DNA from: JAGVPT01 sp963717445
GTDB lineage: Bacteria; Bacteroidota; Ignavibacteria; UBA10030; UBA8401
DNA: 64,000 nt
Assembly (NCBI GenBank): GCA_963717445.1
Contig: OY970334.1
Location: 1,054,001-1,118,000, forward strand
Direction of reading: 5' to 3'
Shown piece by piece: positions 52,655 to 60,388 of this stretch (positions are counted from its first letter, which is position 1; the number at the start of each line of letters is the position of its first letter). A model generated the notes under the pieces. That model saw only the letters and a program-made list of their open reading frames with translations. It had not been told where the DNA came from and ran no database searches. The position numbers and the translations under genes were made by a program.

Positions 52655-53326
52655 TTATTCTGGTTTTTGCTGTGAATCTCCCGGCTGCGATGCGGGCGCC
52701 GCCTGCGCAGCAGCCTTGGCATCGGCAGCGGCTTTTGCTGCAGCCGCGGCGGCCGCTTTTTTGGCGGCGGCTTCTTCTTCCATCTTTTTTGCTTTTGCTC
52801 TTGCGGTCTCAATCTCGGCAGGGGTCATTGTGCTGAAACTGTAGATCAAATTGTGACGGTCAAATTCCGAGAACTCGTAGACGTCGGTCATCTTGATGCA
52901 CTCAGTTGGGCACGGATAGACACATAACCCGCAATAACAGCACTTTGCGATATCGATGTCAAAGAGCGGAACATGGAGACGTTTTTTCTGACCGGTAGAT
53001 GTCGTTCCCAGATTATCTTCGGGAGTCGATTTTATTGTTTCGATATAGATACAGTCTACGGGGCATGCCATCGAACATTGGTCGCATCCAATGCAGTCAT
53101 CCATGTTTACGTAAAGCCTGTTGCGCGCGCGTTCCGGCAGCTTCATTTTAACGGTCGGATATTGAATCGTCACCGCTTTCGTGAATAGATGCTTGAACGT
53201 AATACGCATCCCGATGGTGGCCGTCTTAATGCCCCGATAAATATCAGTGAAATATTCTACAACAGGATTCATTCGTTCCTCTACATCCGATGAGGCCTCG
53301 GACATTTTTAAAATACGATCGAACAA
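52655..53326 (-). CDS. nuoI: NADH-quinone oxidoreductase subunit I, with Ala/Lys-rich tail
   Basis: 223 residues, about 50 longer than a usual NuoI. It carries two [4Fe-4S] clusters in the peripheral arm that pass electrons to quinone. First cluster motif Cys78, Cys81, Cys84, Cys88 (CIGCDQCSMACP); second Cys129, Cys132, Cys135, Cys139 (CCYCGLCVYPCP). From about residue 171 the protein continues into a low-complexity helical tail of Ala, Lys and Glu ending in a PASQPGDSQQKPE stretch. No partner nuoEFG is present. It follows nuoH at 51 nt. Confidence 0.96.
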   Translation of the reverse strand: MFDRILKMSEASSDVEERMNPVVEYFTDIYRGIKTATIGMRITFKHLFTKAVTIQYPTVKMKLPERARNRLYVNMDDCIGCDQCSMACPVDCIYIETIKSTPEDNLGTTSTGQKKRLHVPLFDIDIAKCCYCGLCVYPCPTECIKMTDVYEFSEFDRHNLIYSFSTMTPAEIETARAKAKKMEEEAAAKKAAAAAAAKAAADAKAAAQAAPASQPGDSQQKPE

Positions 53327-53377
53327 ACTTTCAGACTTGCAAGAGAGGTATCGACAAAGTGTCCGACACCTTCTATT

Positions 53378-54424
53378 TTACCACACCAATACCAAGCCAA
53401 GCCCAAGCACACAGGCAAACGCAAACGGTGTTAAAACCTTCCACGACATGTACATTAACTGGTCAACGCGCAGCCGCGGAAGTGTCCAGCGGAGCCAGAT
53501 ATTCAAGCAAACAAAAAGCATCCCTTTCGAAATAAACCAGAATGCCCCCCACCAGGGGCCGGTCATGAGAGATTTGAACGGACTCGCCCACCCGCCGAAA
53601 AAGAGCGCCGTTGCGATCGCGGAGACCGCGAACAGGTTGGCGTATTCCGCGAGATAAAAGATAGCAAACTTCATTCCGCTGTACTCGGTGTTATACCCTT
53701 GCACAAGTTCGGATTCCGCCTCAGGGATATCGAACGGCGTGCGATTGACTTCCGCCATCGACGATACATAATAAACTACAAATAAAATGAGCATCACTGG
53801 AATGACGATGAGTTTCTTCAGTAGAGGGAGCGTCCCTCCGAGGATCATCCAGTGCGTGATACCGCCCGATTGGAGAGCGCTCAATTCTTGCAGGCTCATC
53901 GTCCCCGCGAGCATCACAACGCCAAGGATCGCTAACGCCGACGGAATTTCGTAGCTGATGATTTGCGCAGCAGAGCGAAGTGCACCGAAGAGAGACCATT
54001 TGTTATTGGAAGCCCATCCAGCCATCAACAATCCGACCACAACGAGCGACGAGATTGCAATGATATAGAAAATACCGATGTTGATATTGCTGCCGATGTA
54101 CGCGGAGCTGAACGGCAGCGCTGCGAATGCTGCGTATGTTCCAATGAAGACAATATACGGAGAGATAATAAATAACATCTTGTCTGCGGCGGCGGGGATC
54201 GTATCTTCTTTCTGAAGAAGCTTCAGCATGTCGGCAATCGGCTGAAGCGTACCATGCCAACCGGTGCGCATATACGCGACGCGATCCTGCATATGAGCAG
54301 CAATTTTCATTTCTAAATATATAACTACGAGCGCATACGGCAGGATGAAGAGCAAGGGGATCACCGCCATGATGATGTGCACCACAAGCGGGTTGCCGAC
54401 GAAAGATGTGAGAAATTGTTCCAT
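53378..54424 (-). CDS. nuoH: NADH-quinone oxidoreductase subunit H
   Basis: 348 residues, eight or nine membrane helices; forms the quinone chamber with NuoB and NuoD. Seen: QDRVAYMRTGWHGTLQPIADMLKLLQKEDTIP near 47-78 (conserved GP-type loop here read as TGWHGTLQPIAD), SYEIPSALAILGVVM near 150, and NRTPFDIPEAESELVQGYNTEYSG near 230-253. It is separated from nuoD by 80 nt with two heptamer arrays. Confidence 0.96.
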   Translation of the reverse strand: MEQFLTSFVGNPLVVHIIMAVIPLLFILPYALVVIYLEMKIAAHMQDRVAYMRTGWHGTLQPIADMLKLLQKEDTIPAAADKMLFIISPYIVFIGTYAAFAALPFSSAYIGSNINIGIFYIIAISSLVVVGLLMAGWASNNKWSLFGALRSAAQIISYEIPSALAILGVVMLAGTMSLQELSALQSGGITHWMILGGTLPLLKKLIVIPVMLILFVVYYVSSMAEVNRTPFDIPEAESELVQGYNTEYSGMKFAIFYLAEYANLFAVSAIATALFFGGWASPFKSLMTGPWWGAFWFISKGMLFVCLNIWLRWTLPRLRVDQLMYMSWKVLTPFAFACVLGLGLVLVW

Positions 54425-54428
54425 TGTA

Positions 54429-54456
54429 TCAGAATTCAGAAGTCAGAATTCAGAAA
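54429..54456. repeat. TCAGAAx heptamer array before nuoH
   Basis: Four perfect-period units TCAGAAT, TCAGAAG, TCAGAAT, TCAGAAA, ending 4 nt from the nuoH start codon. Confidence 0.85.
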
Positions 54457-54474
54457 AACACCAGCGAAGAAAAT

Positions 54475-54509
54475 GTTCATTGCTGATTGTTGATTGTTCA
54501 TTGATCAAC
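54475..54509. repeat. Heptamer array at the nuoD stop
   Basis: Units GTTCATT, GCTGATT, GTTGATT, GTTCATT, GATCAAC with an exact 7-nt period. The nuoD stop codon (54505-54507) lies in the last unit. Confidence 0.85.
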
Positions 54510-55674
54510 GGTCTACTTCGCCGAGGACGATGTCGATGCTGCCGATAATCGCGACAAGGTCCGCCACCATCCCTCCCCGGGCAATCTCGTTGATGACGCT
54601 TAAATTGACAAAACCCGGGGAACGGGCTTTAATACGATACGGTGTAGCGGTGCCGTCGCTCACAATATAAAATCCTAATTCACCGCGCGGCGATTCGGTG
54701 CGGGCATAGACTTCACCGGGGTTTGGACGGATACGTTTCGGAATTGCAGACTGCACATCGCCTTCCGGAATTTGTGCAAGCGCCTGCTCGATGATTCGTA
54801 CACTCTGTTCCATTTCCTTCATCCGCGCAATATGCCGATCCCAACAGCTCCCGACGGGCCCCATCTCACCTTTGCCGACTGCAACGTCCCACTCAAACTT
54901 ATGATAAATTGAATACGGATCGTCGCGACGCAAATCCCAGTCCACACCGGAGCCGCGAAGCATCGGGCCGCTACATGCGTAGTTGAGCGCAACATCCGCC
55001 GGTAGGACTCCGGTGTTCGCAGTGCGCTTTACGAAAATCTCATTATAGGTCAGCAGGTTGTTGAAGTCGCGAATCTGCGGTTTAAAGTAGGTGCAGAACT
55101 CCTTTGCCCGCGCAATAAAATCGGATGGAATGTCGTGCGAGAGTCCTCCGATCCACATGTAATTGTAGAGCAGGCGTGCACCGCAAGTCATTTCAAAGAG
55201 GTCGAGGATTTTTTCCCTGTCGCGGAAACAATAGAGGAAGGGGGTAAATGCACCGATGTCGATTCCGTACGTTCCAACAGCGATCAGGTGGCTTGCGATC
55301 CGCTGAAGTTCCGCCATGATTACGCGGATGTATTCGACCCGTTCGGGGACTTGAATTTTCAACAGGCGCTCAGCCGCAACAACGAACGCGAATTCGTTGT
55401 TCATCGAGCAGACATAATCCATCCTATCAACGTAGGGAATCACCTGCTGGTAATTCGTCATGTGCTCGCAATGTTTCTCGAAACACCGGTGCAGGTAGCC
55501 GATATGAGGAACAACATCGACAACAATCTCACCATCAACAACAAGCTCAAGCCGCAATACACCGTGTGTGGACGGATGCTGCGGTCCCATGTTGATGATC
55601 ATCTCTTCCGTGCGTAGAGGCTTTCCGCTTGATGTTGTTGGCGGTGTTACAATTGTTTCAGCCATGGTTGTCAA
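54505..55674 (-). CDS. nuoD: NADH-quinone oxidoreductase subunit D
   Basis: 389 residues, the 49-kDa subunit that shapes the quinone-binding site. Seen: INMGPQHPSTHGVLRLELVVDGE near 27-49 (with the quinone-site His), HIGYLHRCFEKHCEHMTNYQQVIPYVDRMDYV near 57, GLSHDIP near 178, and CWDRHIARMKEMEQS near 268. The last residues VDR and the stop sit in a heptamer repeat. In many other genomes nuoE, F and G follow nuoD; here nuoH follows. Gap to nuoC 5 nt. Confidence 0.97.
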   Translation of the reverse strand: MTTMAETIVTPPTTSSGKPLRTEEMIINMGPQHPSTHGVLRLELVVDGEIVVDVVPHIGYLHRCFEKHCEHMTNYQQVIPYVDRMDYVCSMNNEFAFVVAAERLLKIQVPERVEYIRVIMAELQRIASHLIAVGTYGIDIGAFTPFLYCFRDREKILDLFEMTCGARLLYNYMWIGGLSHDIPSDFIARAKEFCTYFKPQIRDFNNLLTYNEIFVKRTANTGVLPADVALNYACSGPMLRGSGVDWDLRRDDPYSIYHKFEWDVAVGKGEMGPVGSCWDRHIARMKEMEQSVRIIEQALAQIPEGDVQSAIPKRIRPNPGEVYARTESPRGELGFYIVSDGTATPYRIKARSPGFVNLSVINEIARGGMVADLVAIIGSIDIVLGEVDR

Positions 55675-55679
55675 CGTGT

Positions 55680-56165
55680 TTAATACGGAACCTTCATTCC
55701 ATTATAGAATTCAGGTACCTGATAATCCTTCCGCAGAGGGTGTCCTTCCCAGTCGTATGGAAGAAGAATTCGCCGTAGATCGGGATGGCCGATAAAGTTG
55801 ATGCCGTACAAGTCGAACGCCTCACGCTCATGCCAGTTGGCACTTTTCCAAATCGACTCGACCGATTGAACGTTCGGCACATCGGTAGGAACTTCAACTT
55901 TCAGCGTAATTTTATGCCGCTTCACCATCGAGAAGAGCTGATAAACGACTGCGAGCTTTCCCTTCAAATCAACGCCGGATAAACAGGAAAGAAAATCGAA
56001 AAGCAGGTCTTCGTCATCACGAAGAAATTTTGCCGCTTCTGCAATGTGATTGGGGGAAATTTTTATGTACGGTTCGACGGGGTTGTCAAGCTTGGCTTCG
56101 ATGCCGAAATCGGGGACAGCGCCAAACCTGACCGACAGTTTCTCAACAATTTCTTGGGGGGTCAT
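55680..56165 (-). CDS. nuoC: NADH-quinone oxidoreductase subunit C
   Basis: 161 residues, the 30-kDa subunit of the peripheral arm, not fused to NuoD. Seen: FLSCLSGVDLKGKLAVVYQLFSM near 59 and the signature WHEREAFDLYGINFIGHPDLRRILLPYDWEGHPLRKDY near 112-149. It lies between nuoB (24 nt) and nuoD (5 nt). Confidence 0.97.
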   Translation of the reverse strand: MTPQEIVEKLSVRFGAVPDFGIEAKLDNPVEPYIKISPNHIAEAAKFLRDDEDLLFDFLSCLSGVDLKGKLAVVYQLFSMVKRHKITLKVEVPTDVPNVQSVESIWKSANWHEREAFDLYGINFIGHPDLRRILLPYDWEGHPLRKDYQVPEFYNGMKVPY

Positions 56166-56189
56166 ACTGCTGATCGATCGTTTTTTGAA

Positions 56190-56684
56190 TTACGCAATTT
56201 TTTTCTTTGCGAGACTTTCGTTTCGCACTTTTTCCTGCAGCTTCATCAATCCTTCAATCAATGCCTCGGGGCGGGGCGGGCAGCCCGGGACGTACACATC
56301 AACCGGGATGACACGGTCGACGCCTTTCAGCACATGGTAACCATGTTCCCAATATGGCCCGCCGCAATTCGAGCAGCTTCCCATCGAAATGACATATCGC
56401 GGTTCCGCCATTTGGTCAAACAGCCTTTTGATCCGAGAAGCCATTTTTAGCGTCACCGTCCCTGAGACTATCATCACATCGACCTGGCGCGGCGTCGCGC
56501 GCGGGATAACGCCGAACCGCATCATGTCAAAATTTGAAGCAGACGCCGCCATCATTTCGATGGCGCAACACGCAAGCCCGAACTGCATTTGCCAAAGGGA
56601 CGAAAGGCGCGCCCAGTTCAACAAATTGTCGAGCGACGTAATAACGATATTGCTGTTGTCGAATTGCTTGTCAAGAAGTCCCAT
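56190..56684 (-). CDS. nuoB: NADH-quinone oxidoreductase subunit B
   Basis: 164 residues. NuoB holds the terminal N2 [4Fe-4S] cluster beside the quinone. Seen: LWQMQFGLACCAIEMMA near 30-46 (the adjacent Cys pair), MGSCSNCGGPYWEHGYHVLKG near 100-120, and VYVPGCPPRPEALIEG near 129-144 with the fourth ligand. It follows nuoA by 11 nt. Confidence 0.97.
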   Translation of the reverse strand: MGLLDKQFDNSNIVITSLDNLLNWARLSSLWQMQFGLACCAIEMMAASASNFDMMRFGVIPRATPRQVDVMIVSGTVTLKMASRIKRLFDQMAEPRYVISMGSCSNCGGPYWEHGYHVLKGVDRVIPVDVYVPGCPPRPEALIEGLMKLQEKVRNESLAKKKIA

Positions 56685-56695
56685 CGATCTTTTCC

Positions 56696-57139
56696 TTACG
56701 CTGCCGCATGTTCGTTGACACCGGGAGTTTCATCCGACACAACGCCGACTCCCTTCACATACCGGGACACTTTCGGTACCGGTTTATCCCAATCTAAATC
56801 CCCCTTTACCCAAACGTATGCGTATCCAACAATCAAAATGGCGAGGAAAACAACCATCTCGATGAAAGCAAACATACCAAACCCTTTAAACACAAGCGCC
56901 CACGGAAAAAGAAATACGACTTCAACGTCGAATACAATAAAGATGAGCGCCACAACGTAGAAGCGGATATTGAATTTTACCCATGAATTGCCGACCGGCT
57001 CTTCACCGCATTCATACGTCGACAACTTGGCGGGGTACGGCCGATGGGGACGTAGCACCCACGAGGCAATGAGGCCACCTCCGGTGAAGACGGCTCCGAT
57101 AAGGAGAAAAATCAGTATTCTTCCAAAGTCAGTTACCAT
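56696..57139 (-). CDS. nuoA: NADH-quinone oxidoreductase subunit A
   Basis: 147 residues, three membrane helices. Seen: KLSTYECGEEPVGNSWVKFNIRFYVVALIFIVFDVEVVFLFPWA near 39-82, the family signature (YECG; FDVEVVFLFPW). The C-terminus has about 25 extra residues ending in NEHAAA. First gene of the operon nuoABCDHIJKLMN. Confidence 0.97.
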   Translation of the reverse strand: MVTDFGRILIFLLIGAVFTGGGLIASWVLRPHRPYPAKLSTYECGEEPVGNSWVKFNIRFYVVALIFIVFDVEVVFLFPWALVFKGFGMFAFIEMVVFLAILIVGYAYVWVKGDLDWDKPVPKVSRYVKGVGVVSDETPGVNEHAAA

Positions 57140-57194
57140 GAAGGAATCTTACCGTTGGGAAAAAACGTAGCACATGAATGAACAACGGGCGGAG

Positions 57195-57225
57195 TGAATA
57201 TAAAAACTCATTGCCATTATATCAA
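57195..57225 (-). promoter_or_regulatory. Promoter for the nuo operon
   Basis: On the minus strand: TTG (57223-57225), 20 nt, TATATTCA (57195-57202), six of eight in the -7 element. It lies in the 101-nt gap after the TPR gene, about 48 nt before the nuoA start. Confidence 0.4.
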
Positions 57226-57240
57226 GGTATATCTCGCATA

Positions 57241-57930
57241 TCAGGCACTCACCTCGGCGATGTAGCGGTCGGCATCGCGTGCAGCAGTCGATGTCGGATA
57301 ATCTTTTTTGACTTTTTTCAGCAATTCAACAGCTCGGTCCTTGTCACCCGATTTTCCAAAATTGCGTGCAGCGTTTACCAAATTGTCGGCTGCATTCGGA
57401 TCGTCGCTGTTCTTCAATGCGGCCTTCTCATAATACTCCGCCGCTTTTTTGAACTCTCCTTTCGCTTCATAACACGCACCGATACCGGCGGTCGCGGAAT
57501 TTTCAATCAGCGAGTTGCCGCCGCTGTAATCATTAAAATATTCAAGAGCTTTATCGTAGTTCTGAGAATTGTAATAGGCATCGGCAAGATAAAATTTCGC
57601 GAGGTTTCCTGCCGTTGTGCTGCCGTAATTGTCGACGATCGACTGGAGACCGTTGATATTCCTTTCCGGAATTCCGTTAACGGCAATTTGATATTGCCCA
57701 TTATCGTAGAAGGCAAAAACTTTGCCGAGTTCGGCAGTCGCTCGTTCGCCATTCGCACGCACGTTATTCGAATAAAACCATACTACCACGGCGAGAGCGA
57801 TGACGAGGCCTCCGATCGTCGAGACCATCTTCTTATTTTGATCGTACCACGCTTGACTCTTGAAATACATTGTAACAAGCGTGTCTTCTTTGATAACTCT
57901 TTTTGAAATTTTTTTCTGAGCACGGAGCAT
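57241..57930 (-). CDS. Membrane-anchored TPR protein (YfgM-like)
   Basis: 229 residues. A basic N-terminus (about 1-34), one membrane helix (about 36-56, STIGGLVIALAVVVWFYSN), then TPR-type helical repeats: LAKFYLADAYYNSQNYDKALEYFNDY near 109, ATAGIGACYEAKGEFKKAAEYYEKAAL near 145, and RNFGKSGDKDRAVELLKKVKKDYP near 188. The layout (single N-terminal anchor, TPRs outside) is that of YfgM, a helper at the Sec translocon. The role here is inferred only. It lies just downstream of tRNA-Arg on the same strand. Confidence 0.75.
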   Translation of the reverse strand: MLRAQKKISKRVIKEDTLVTMYFKSQAWYDQNKKMVSTIGGLVIALAVVVWFYSNNVRANGERATAELGKVFAFYDNGQYQIAVNGIPERNINGLQSIVDNYGSTTAGNLAKFYLADAYYNSQNYDKALEYFNDYSGGNSLIENSATAGIGACYEAKGEFKKAAEYYEKAALKNSDDPNAADNLVNAARNFGKSGDKDRAVELLKKVKKDYPTSTAARDADRYIAEVSA

Positions 57931-57962
57931 AGTTATATATGATTTGTTGTATAAATTTCTCG

Positions 57963-58036
57963 TACGCTCGTCGGGAGTCGAACCCGAAACCTTCAGCTTC
58001 GGAGGCTGACGCTCTATCCAGTTGAGCTACGAGCGC
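57963..58036 (-). tRNA. tRNA-Arg (anticodon CCG)
   Basis: 74 nt fold into a full cloverleaf: acceptor GCGCTCG/CGAGCGT (first pair G-U), D arm GCTC/GAGC, anticodon stem TCAGC/GCTGA with loop CTCCGAA giving anticodon CCG (reads CGG, Arg), variable loop AGGTT, T arm TCGGG/CCCGA with TTCGACT loop, discriminator A. CCA is not encoded. The TPR gene follows 33 nt downstream. Confidence 0.95.
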
Positions 58037-58089
58037 AGTTTAGTTTCAGCTCCCTGCCTTCAGCGAAATCCCGCATCGTTATCGTGGGA

Positions 58090-58104
58090 TTGAGCTACGA
58101 GCGC
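58090..58104 (-). pseudogene. Duplicated 5' fragment of the tRNA-Arg gene
   Basis: 15 nt identical to the first 15 nt of tRNA-Arg (acceptor 5' strand, positions 8-9 and start of the D arm), placed 68 nt upstream in the same orientation. The rest of the tRNA is not present. Next to it an imperfect hairpin AATCCC...GGGATT spans 58067-58091. Confidence 0.6.
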
Positions 58105-58468
58105 GGGGAACTTCCCGAAAAGTTTACTGCAATCTTGTCTTTTGCCCTCGGCTCACAACTTTAATGAAAAAACCATTAGGTTTGTGCCGAAGTTGGTCAC
58201 TACTTTAGTAACCACTTACCAGAATAAAAAACGCCGAGCAGCGAGGCTTCCGACCTTAGACACTCAGCGTCTCACTCTTGCGAGTAAAAGAACTCTTTGT
58301 TTATTCGGAAGCTCGCTTTTATGTCTGTGGAAAGATAAGAAAAAGAGAGCCTTTTTACAAGAAGAAAATCTATTTATTGACCTGCCCGTCTTTACGCCAG
58401 TGTCCGAGCACTTCCTTTACTGCATAAATAGAAACACCATCTTGCACAAGCCATGAAGTAAAGGTATA
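58105..58468. other. 364-nt stretch with no recognised gene
   Basis: Between the tRNA fragment and the toxin gene. The longest frame (58142-58456, plus strand, TTG start) encodes a basic 104-residue product with no motif and no convincing ribosome site. A short palindrome GGGAACTTCCC lies at 58106-58117. It may be remnant accessory DNA beside a tRNA. Confidence 0.4.
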
Positions 58469-58738
58469 TCATTCAAACAAATCCGAATGTGTTCCGGTAC
58501 GAATAAGAACAAGCTCAGTTCCATTCAGCAAATATATCAGCAGCCACTCCGCCTCTATGTGACACTCACGGCAGTCTTTATATTCTCCAAGAAGCGCATG
58601 GTCTCTATACCGGGCTTCCAATCCTTTTTCACTTGCCAAAGACCGAAAAACGTTATGCAGTTTTTCAACTTCATAGCCCCGTTTCACACAACGTTTGTAA
58701 TCCTTTTTGAATTCAGAAACACTCCTGGTGGTAAGCAT
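58469..58738 (-). CDS. YafQ-family mRNA interferase toxin
   Basis: 89 residues, RelE/ParE fold. YafQ cuts mRNA on the ribosome. The C-terminal LIRTGTHSDLF is the family mark, with the catalytic His at position 84. Other active-site residues line up with E. coli YafQ: His47 (RDHAL), His60 (CHIEAEW) and Trp65, while the usual Asp before Trp is Glu64. The start ATG shares one base with the antitoxin stop (TAATG), the standard antitoxin-first coupling. Confidence 0.9.
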   Translation of the reverse strand: MLTTRSVSEFKKDYKRCVKRGYEVEKLHNVFRSLASEKGLEARYRDHALLGEYKDCRECHIEAEWLLIYLLNGTELVLIRTGTHSDLFE

Positions 58739-58995
58739 TATTTCCCAAGTTCCTCAAGAAGCGAAGCGGTAGATTTGAATTTTTTCCCCTTACCGTTCCG
58801 CGCCTCCGCTATTGCTTTGCGAGTGGTTTTATTTGGTATCCTGACGTCAAACGGCAGCCCTCTATAATTCTTCACATGCCGGAAGAAGAGCGTTACCGCT
58901 TGTGTGGTGTTCAAACCTATTCGGCTAAGTATTCCTTCGACTTCATGTTTCAGTTTTGGCTCAACCCTTGCGTTAATCATGGCACTCTTCGCCAT
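58738..58995 (-). CDS. RelB/DinJ-family antitoxin
   Basis: 85 residues. The N-terminal ribbon-helix-helix begins SAMINARVEPKLKHEVEGILSRIGL and runs into TTQAVTLFFRHVKNYRGLPFDV, the RelB/DinJ signature. The C-terminal half wraps the toxin. It binds its own operator as a dimer of dimers; the 59057-59073 palindrome is the likely site. Pair partner: the YafQ-type toxin, overlapping by one base. Ribosome site: GAGGA 7 nt before the ATG. Confidence 0.9.
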   Translation of the reverse strand: MAKSAMINARVEPKLKHEVEGILSRIGLNTTQAVTLFFRHVKNYRGLPFDVRIPNKTTRKAIAEARNGKGKKFKSTASLLEELGK

Positions 58996-59042
58996 AAAAC
59001 ATCCTCTGTTTGTTCTTGTAATAAATGATAGACTAGCATATT

Positions 59043-59073
59043 ACAATGTATTGCATTTGACATACAATGTCAA
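59043..59073 (-). promoter_or_regulatory. Toxin-antitoxin promoter and operator
   Basis: On the minus strand: TTG (59071-59073), 20 nt, TACATTGT (59043-59050). A perfect inverted repeat TTGACAT - 3 nt - ATGTCAA (59057-59073) starts with the -33 TTG and fills the spacer. ACAATGT also appears twice (59043-59049 and 59064-59070), which suits two RHH dimers. Confidence 0.6.
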
Positions 59074-59148
59074 GATGCGGTCTACAAATCTTCGATTGAA
59101 ATAATGCGGAATGGGACAATCGGCTAATCCGGTTTGAAAATACTCGCC

Positions 59149-60285
59149 CTAGATTTTCTTCACGCCGATACCGGGGCTGTCGTTAAGGGTCACTTTGCCG
59201 TCAATAACTTTCATCCCTTCAAAGACATCGTTCCGGATGAGCAGCGCGCCGTCTAAATCGGCCCAATCAACCATCGGCGAAAGATGAGCGGCGGCGGAAA
59301 TTGCACACAACGTCTCGGTCATACAGCCGATCATCAATTTCATCCCGAGAGATCGCGCCAGGAGTATCATCTTGTGAGCTTCCCGCATCCCCGTGCATTT
59401 CATCAGTTTGATGTTGATGCCCGAATAAGCGCCGTGCGCTCTCTGTATATCCTCCAAACGCTGAACAGCTTCGTCCGCCATGATCGGGAGAGGACTCCGT
59501 TCGGTGAGCCAAGCGTGCTCTTCGAACCACAACTTCGACATCGGTTGTTCAACAAATATAACTCCCTTCTCCCTGAGCCAGTGAACCATATCGAGTGCGA
59601 ACTGCTTATCCTTCCATCCCTGATTCACATCAACGCAAAGAGGCTTGTCCGTTACGGAGCGAATCGTCTCGATCATTTCTTTGTCGGTGTCACGGCCAAG
59701 TTTCACTTTGAGGATCTTAAACTCTGCTGCTTCTTTTACCTTTTGACGAACAATGTCCGGCGCATCAATTCCGATCGTGAACGATGTGTACGGCGTTTTC
59801 TCTTTCGGAAAACCCCAGATATTGTACCACGGCTGGTTCATGATTTTACCGACGAGGTCGTGCATCGCGATATCGACCGAGGCCTTTGCGGCAGGGTTTC
59901 CGGGAGCGACGGCATCGACATCGCTCAATATTGTTTCAAGCTCAAACGGGTTTTCGTACTTGCCGAGGCCGATTTTTGAGAGGAAGGAAACGGCGCTATC
60001 ACGCGATTCACCGAGGTAGGGCGGCATGGATGCTTCGCCGTAACCGACAACGTCTCCATACTCGATTTGCGTCAACACAACAGGTGTTGTGGAGCGCGAG
60101 CTTGTTGCGAGAGTAAAGACATGCTTCAATTCAAGGGTGTACGGTTTGAAGGTCAATGTGAGGTGGGCGGGCTTTGTGCTGGTGAGATACTTCGCCGCCA
60201 AAGCGTCAGGAGAACGGCCTCCTAAAAGGGACGAGGTTGCAACGGGCGCCGATGCTTTCACAAAATCTCTGCGCGTCTGATACAC
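59149..60285 (-). CDS. Dipeptide epimerase (L-Ala-D/L-Glu type), exported
   Basis: 378 residues from a GTG start. A twin-arginine signal (TRRDFVKAS, then an Ala-rich stretch to about residue 30) points to Tat export, unusual for this enzyme group. Enolase superfamily, muconate lactonising subgroup: Lys193/Lys195 (KxK), metal ligands Asp219 (CVDVNQGW), Glu246 (FVEQPM), Asp271 (MADEAV), and the second catalytic Lys293 (INIKLMK). Relatives invert the second residue of L-Ala-D-Glu released from peptidoglycan. It fits the wall-salvage theme of 29774-36130 but lies far from it. Perfect promoter at 60312-60342. Confidence 0.85.
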   Translation of the reverse strand: MYQTRRDFVKASAPVATSSLLGGRSPDALAAKYLTSTKPAHLTLTFKPYTLELKHVFTLATSSRSTTPVVLTQIEYGDVVGYGEASMPPYLGESRDSAVSFLSKIGLGKYENPFELETILSDVDAVAPGNPAAKASVDIAMHDLVGKIMNQPWYNIWGFPKEKTPYTSFTIGIDAPDIVRQKVKEAAEFKILKVKLGRDTDKEMIETIRSVTDKPLCVDVNQGWKDKQFALDMVHWLREKGVIFVEQPMSKLWFEEHAWLTERSPLPIMADEAVQRLEDIQRAHGAYSGINIKLMKCTGMREAHKMILLARSLGMKLMIGCMTETLCAISAAAHLSPMVDWADLDGALLIRNDVFEGMKVIDGKVTLNDSPGIGVKKI

Positions 60286-60311
60286 AAAGACAATCCCGAT
60301 AATGCTTCAGC

Positions 60312-60342
60312 CAAAAATACCAGCCTGTTGAAGTCCCAACAA
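60312..60342 (-). promoter_or_regulatory. Promoter for the dipeptide epimerase
   Basis: On the minus strand: TTG (60340-60342), 20 nt, TATTTTTG (60312-60319): a full match to TAnnTTTG. Transcription would start near 60305, 20 nt before the GTG start. Confidence 0.65.
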
Positions 60343-60388
60343 AAAAATTATCGCGAGCGGAAATCTTTCGGGTCAATCAGTCCGGCGT

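Noticed and set aside
52644..52844. Alanine/phenylalanine-rich plus-strand frame that looks like a small membrane protein
   Set aside because: It is the mirror of the GCC/GCT-rich Ala/Lys tail of NuoI.
58142..58456. 104-residue plus-strand frame near the toxin-antitoxin pair
   Set aside because: TTG start, no ribosome site, very basic mixed product without motif; kept only as unexplained DNA.
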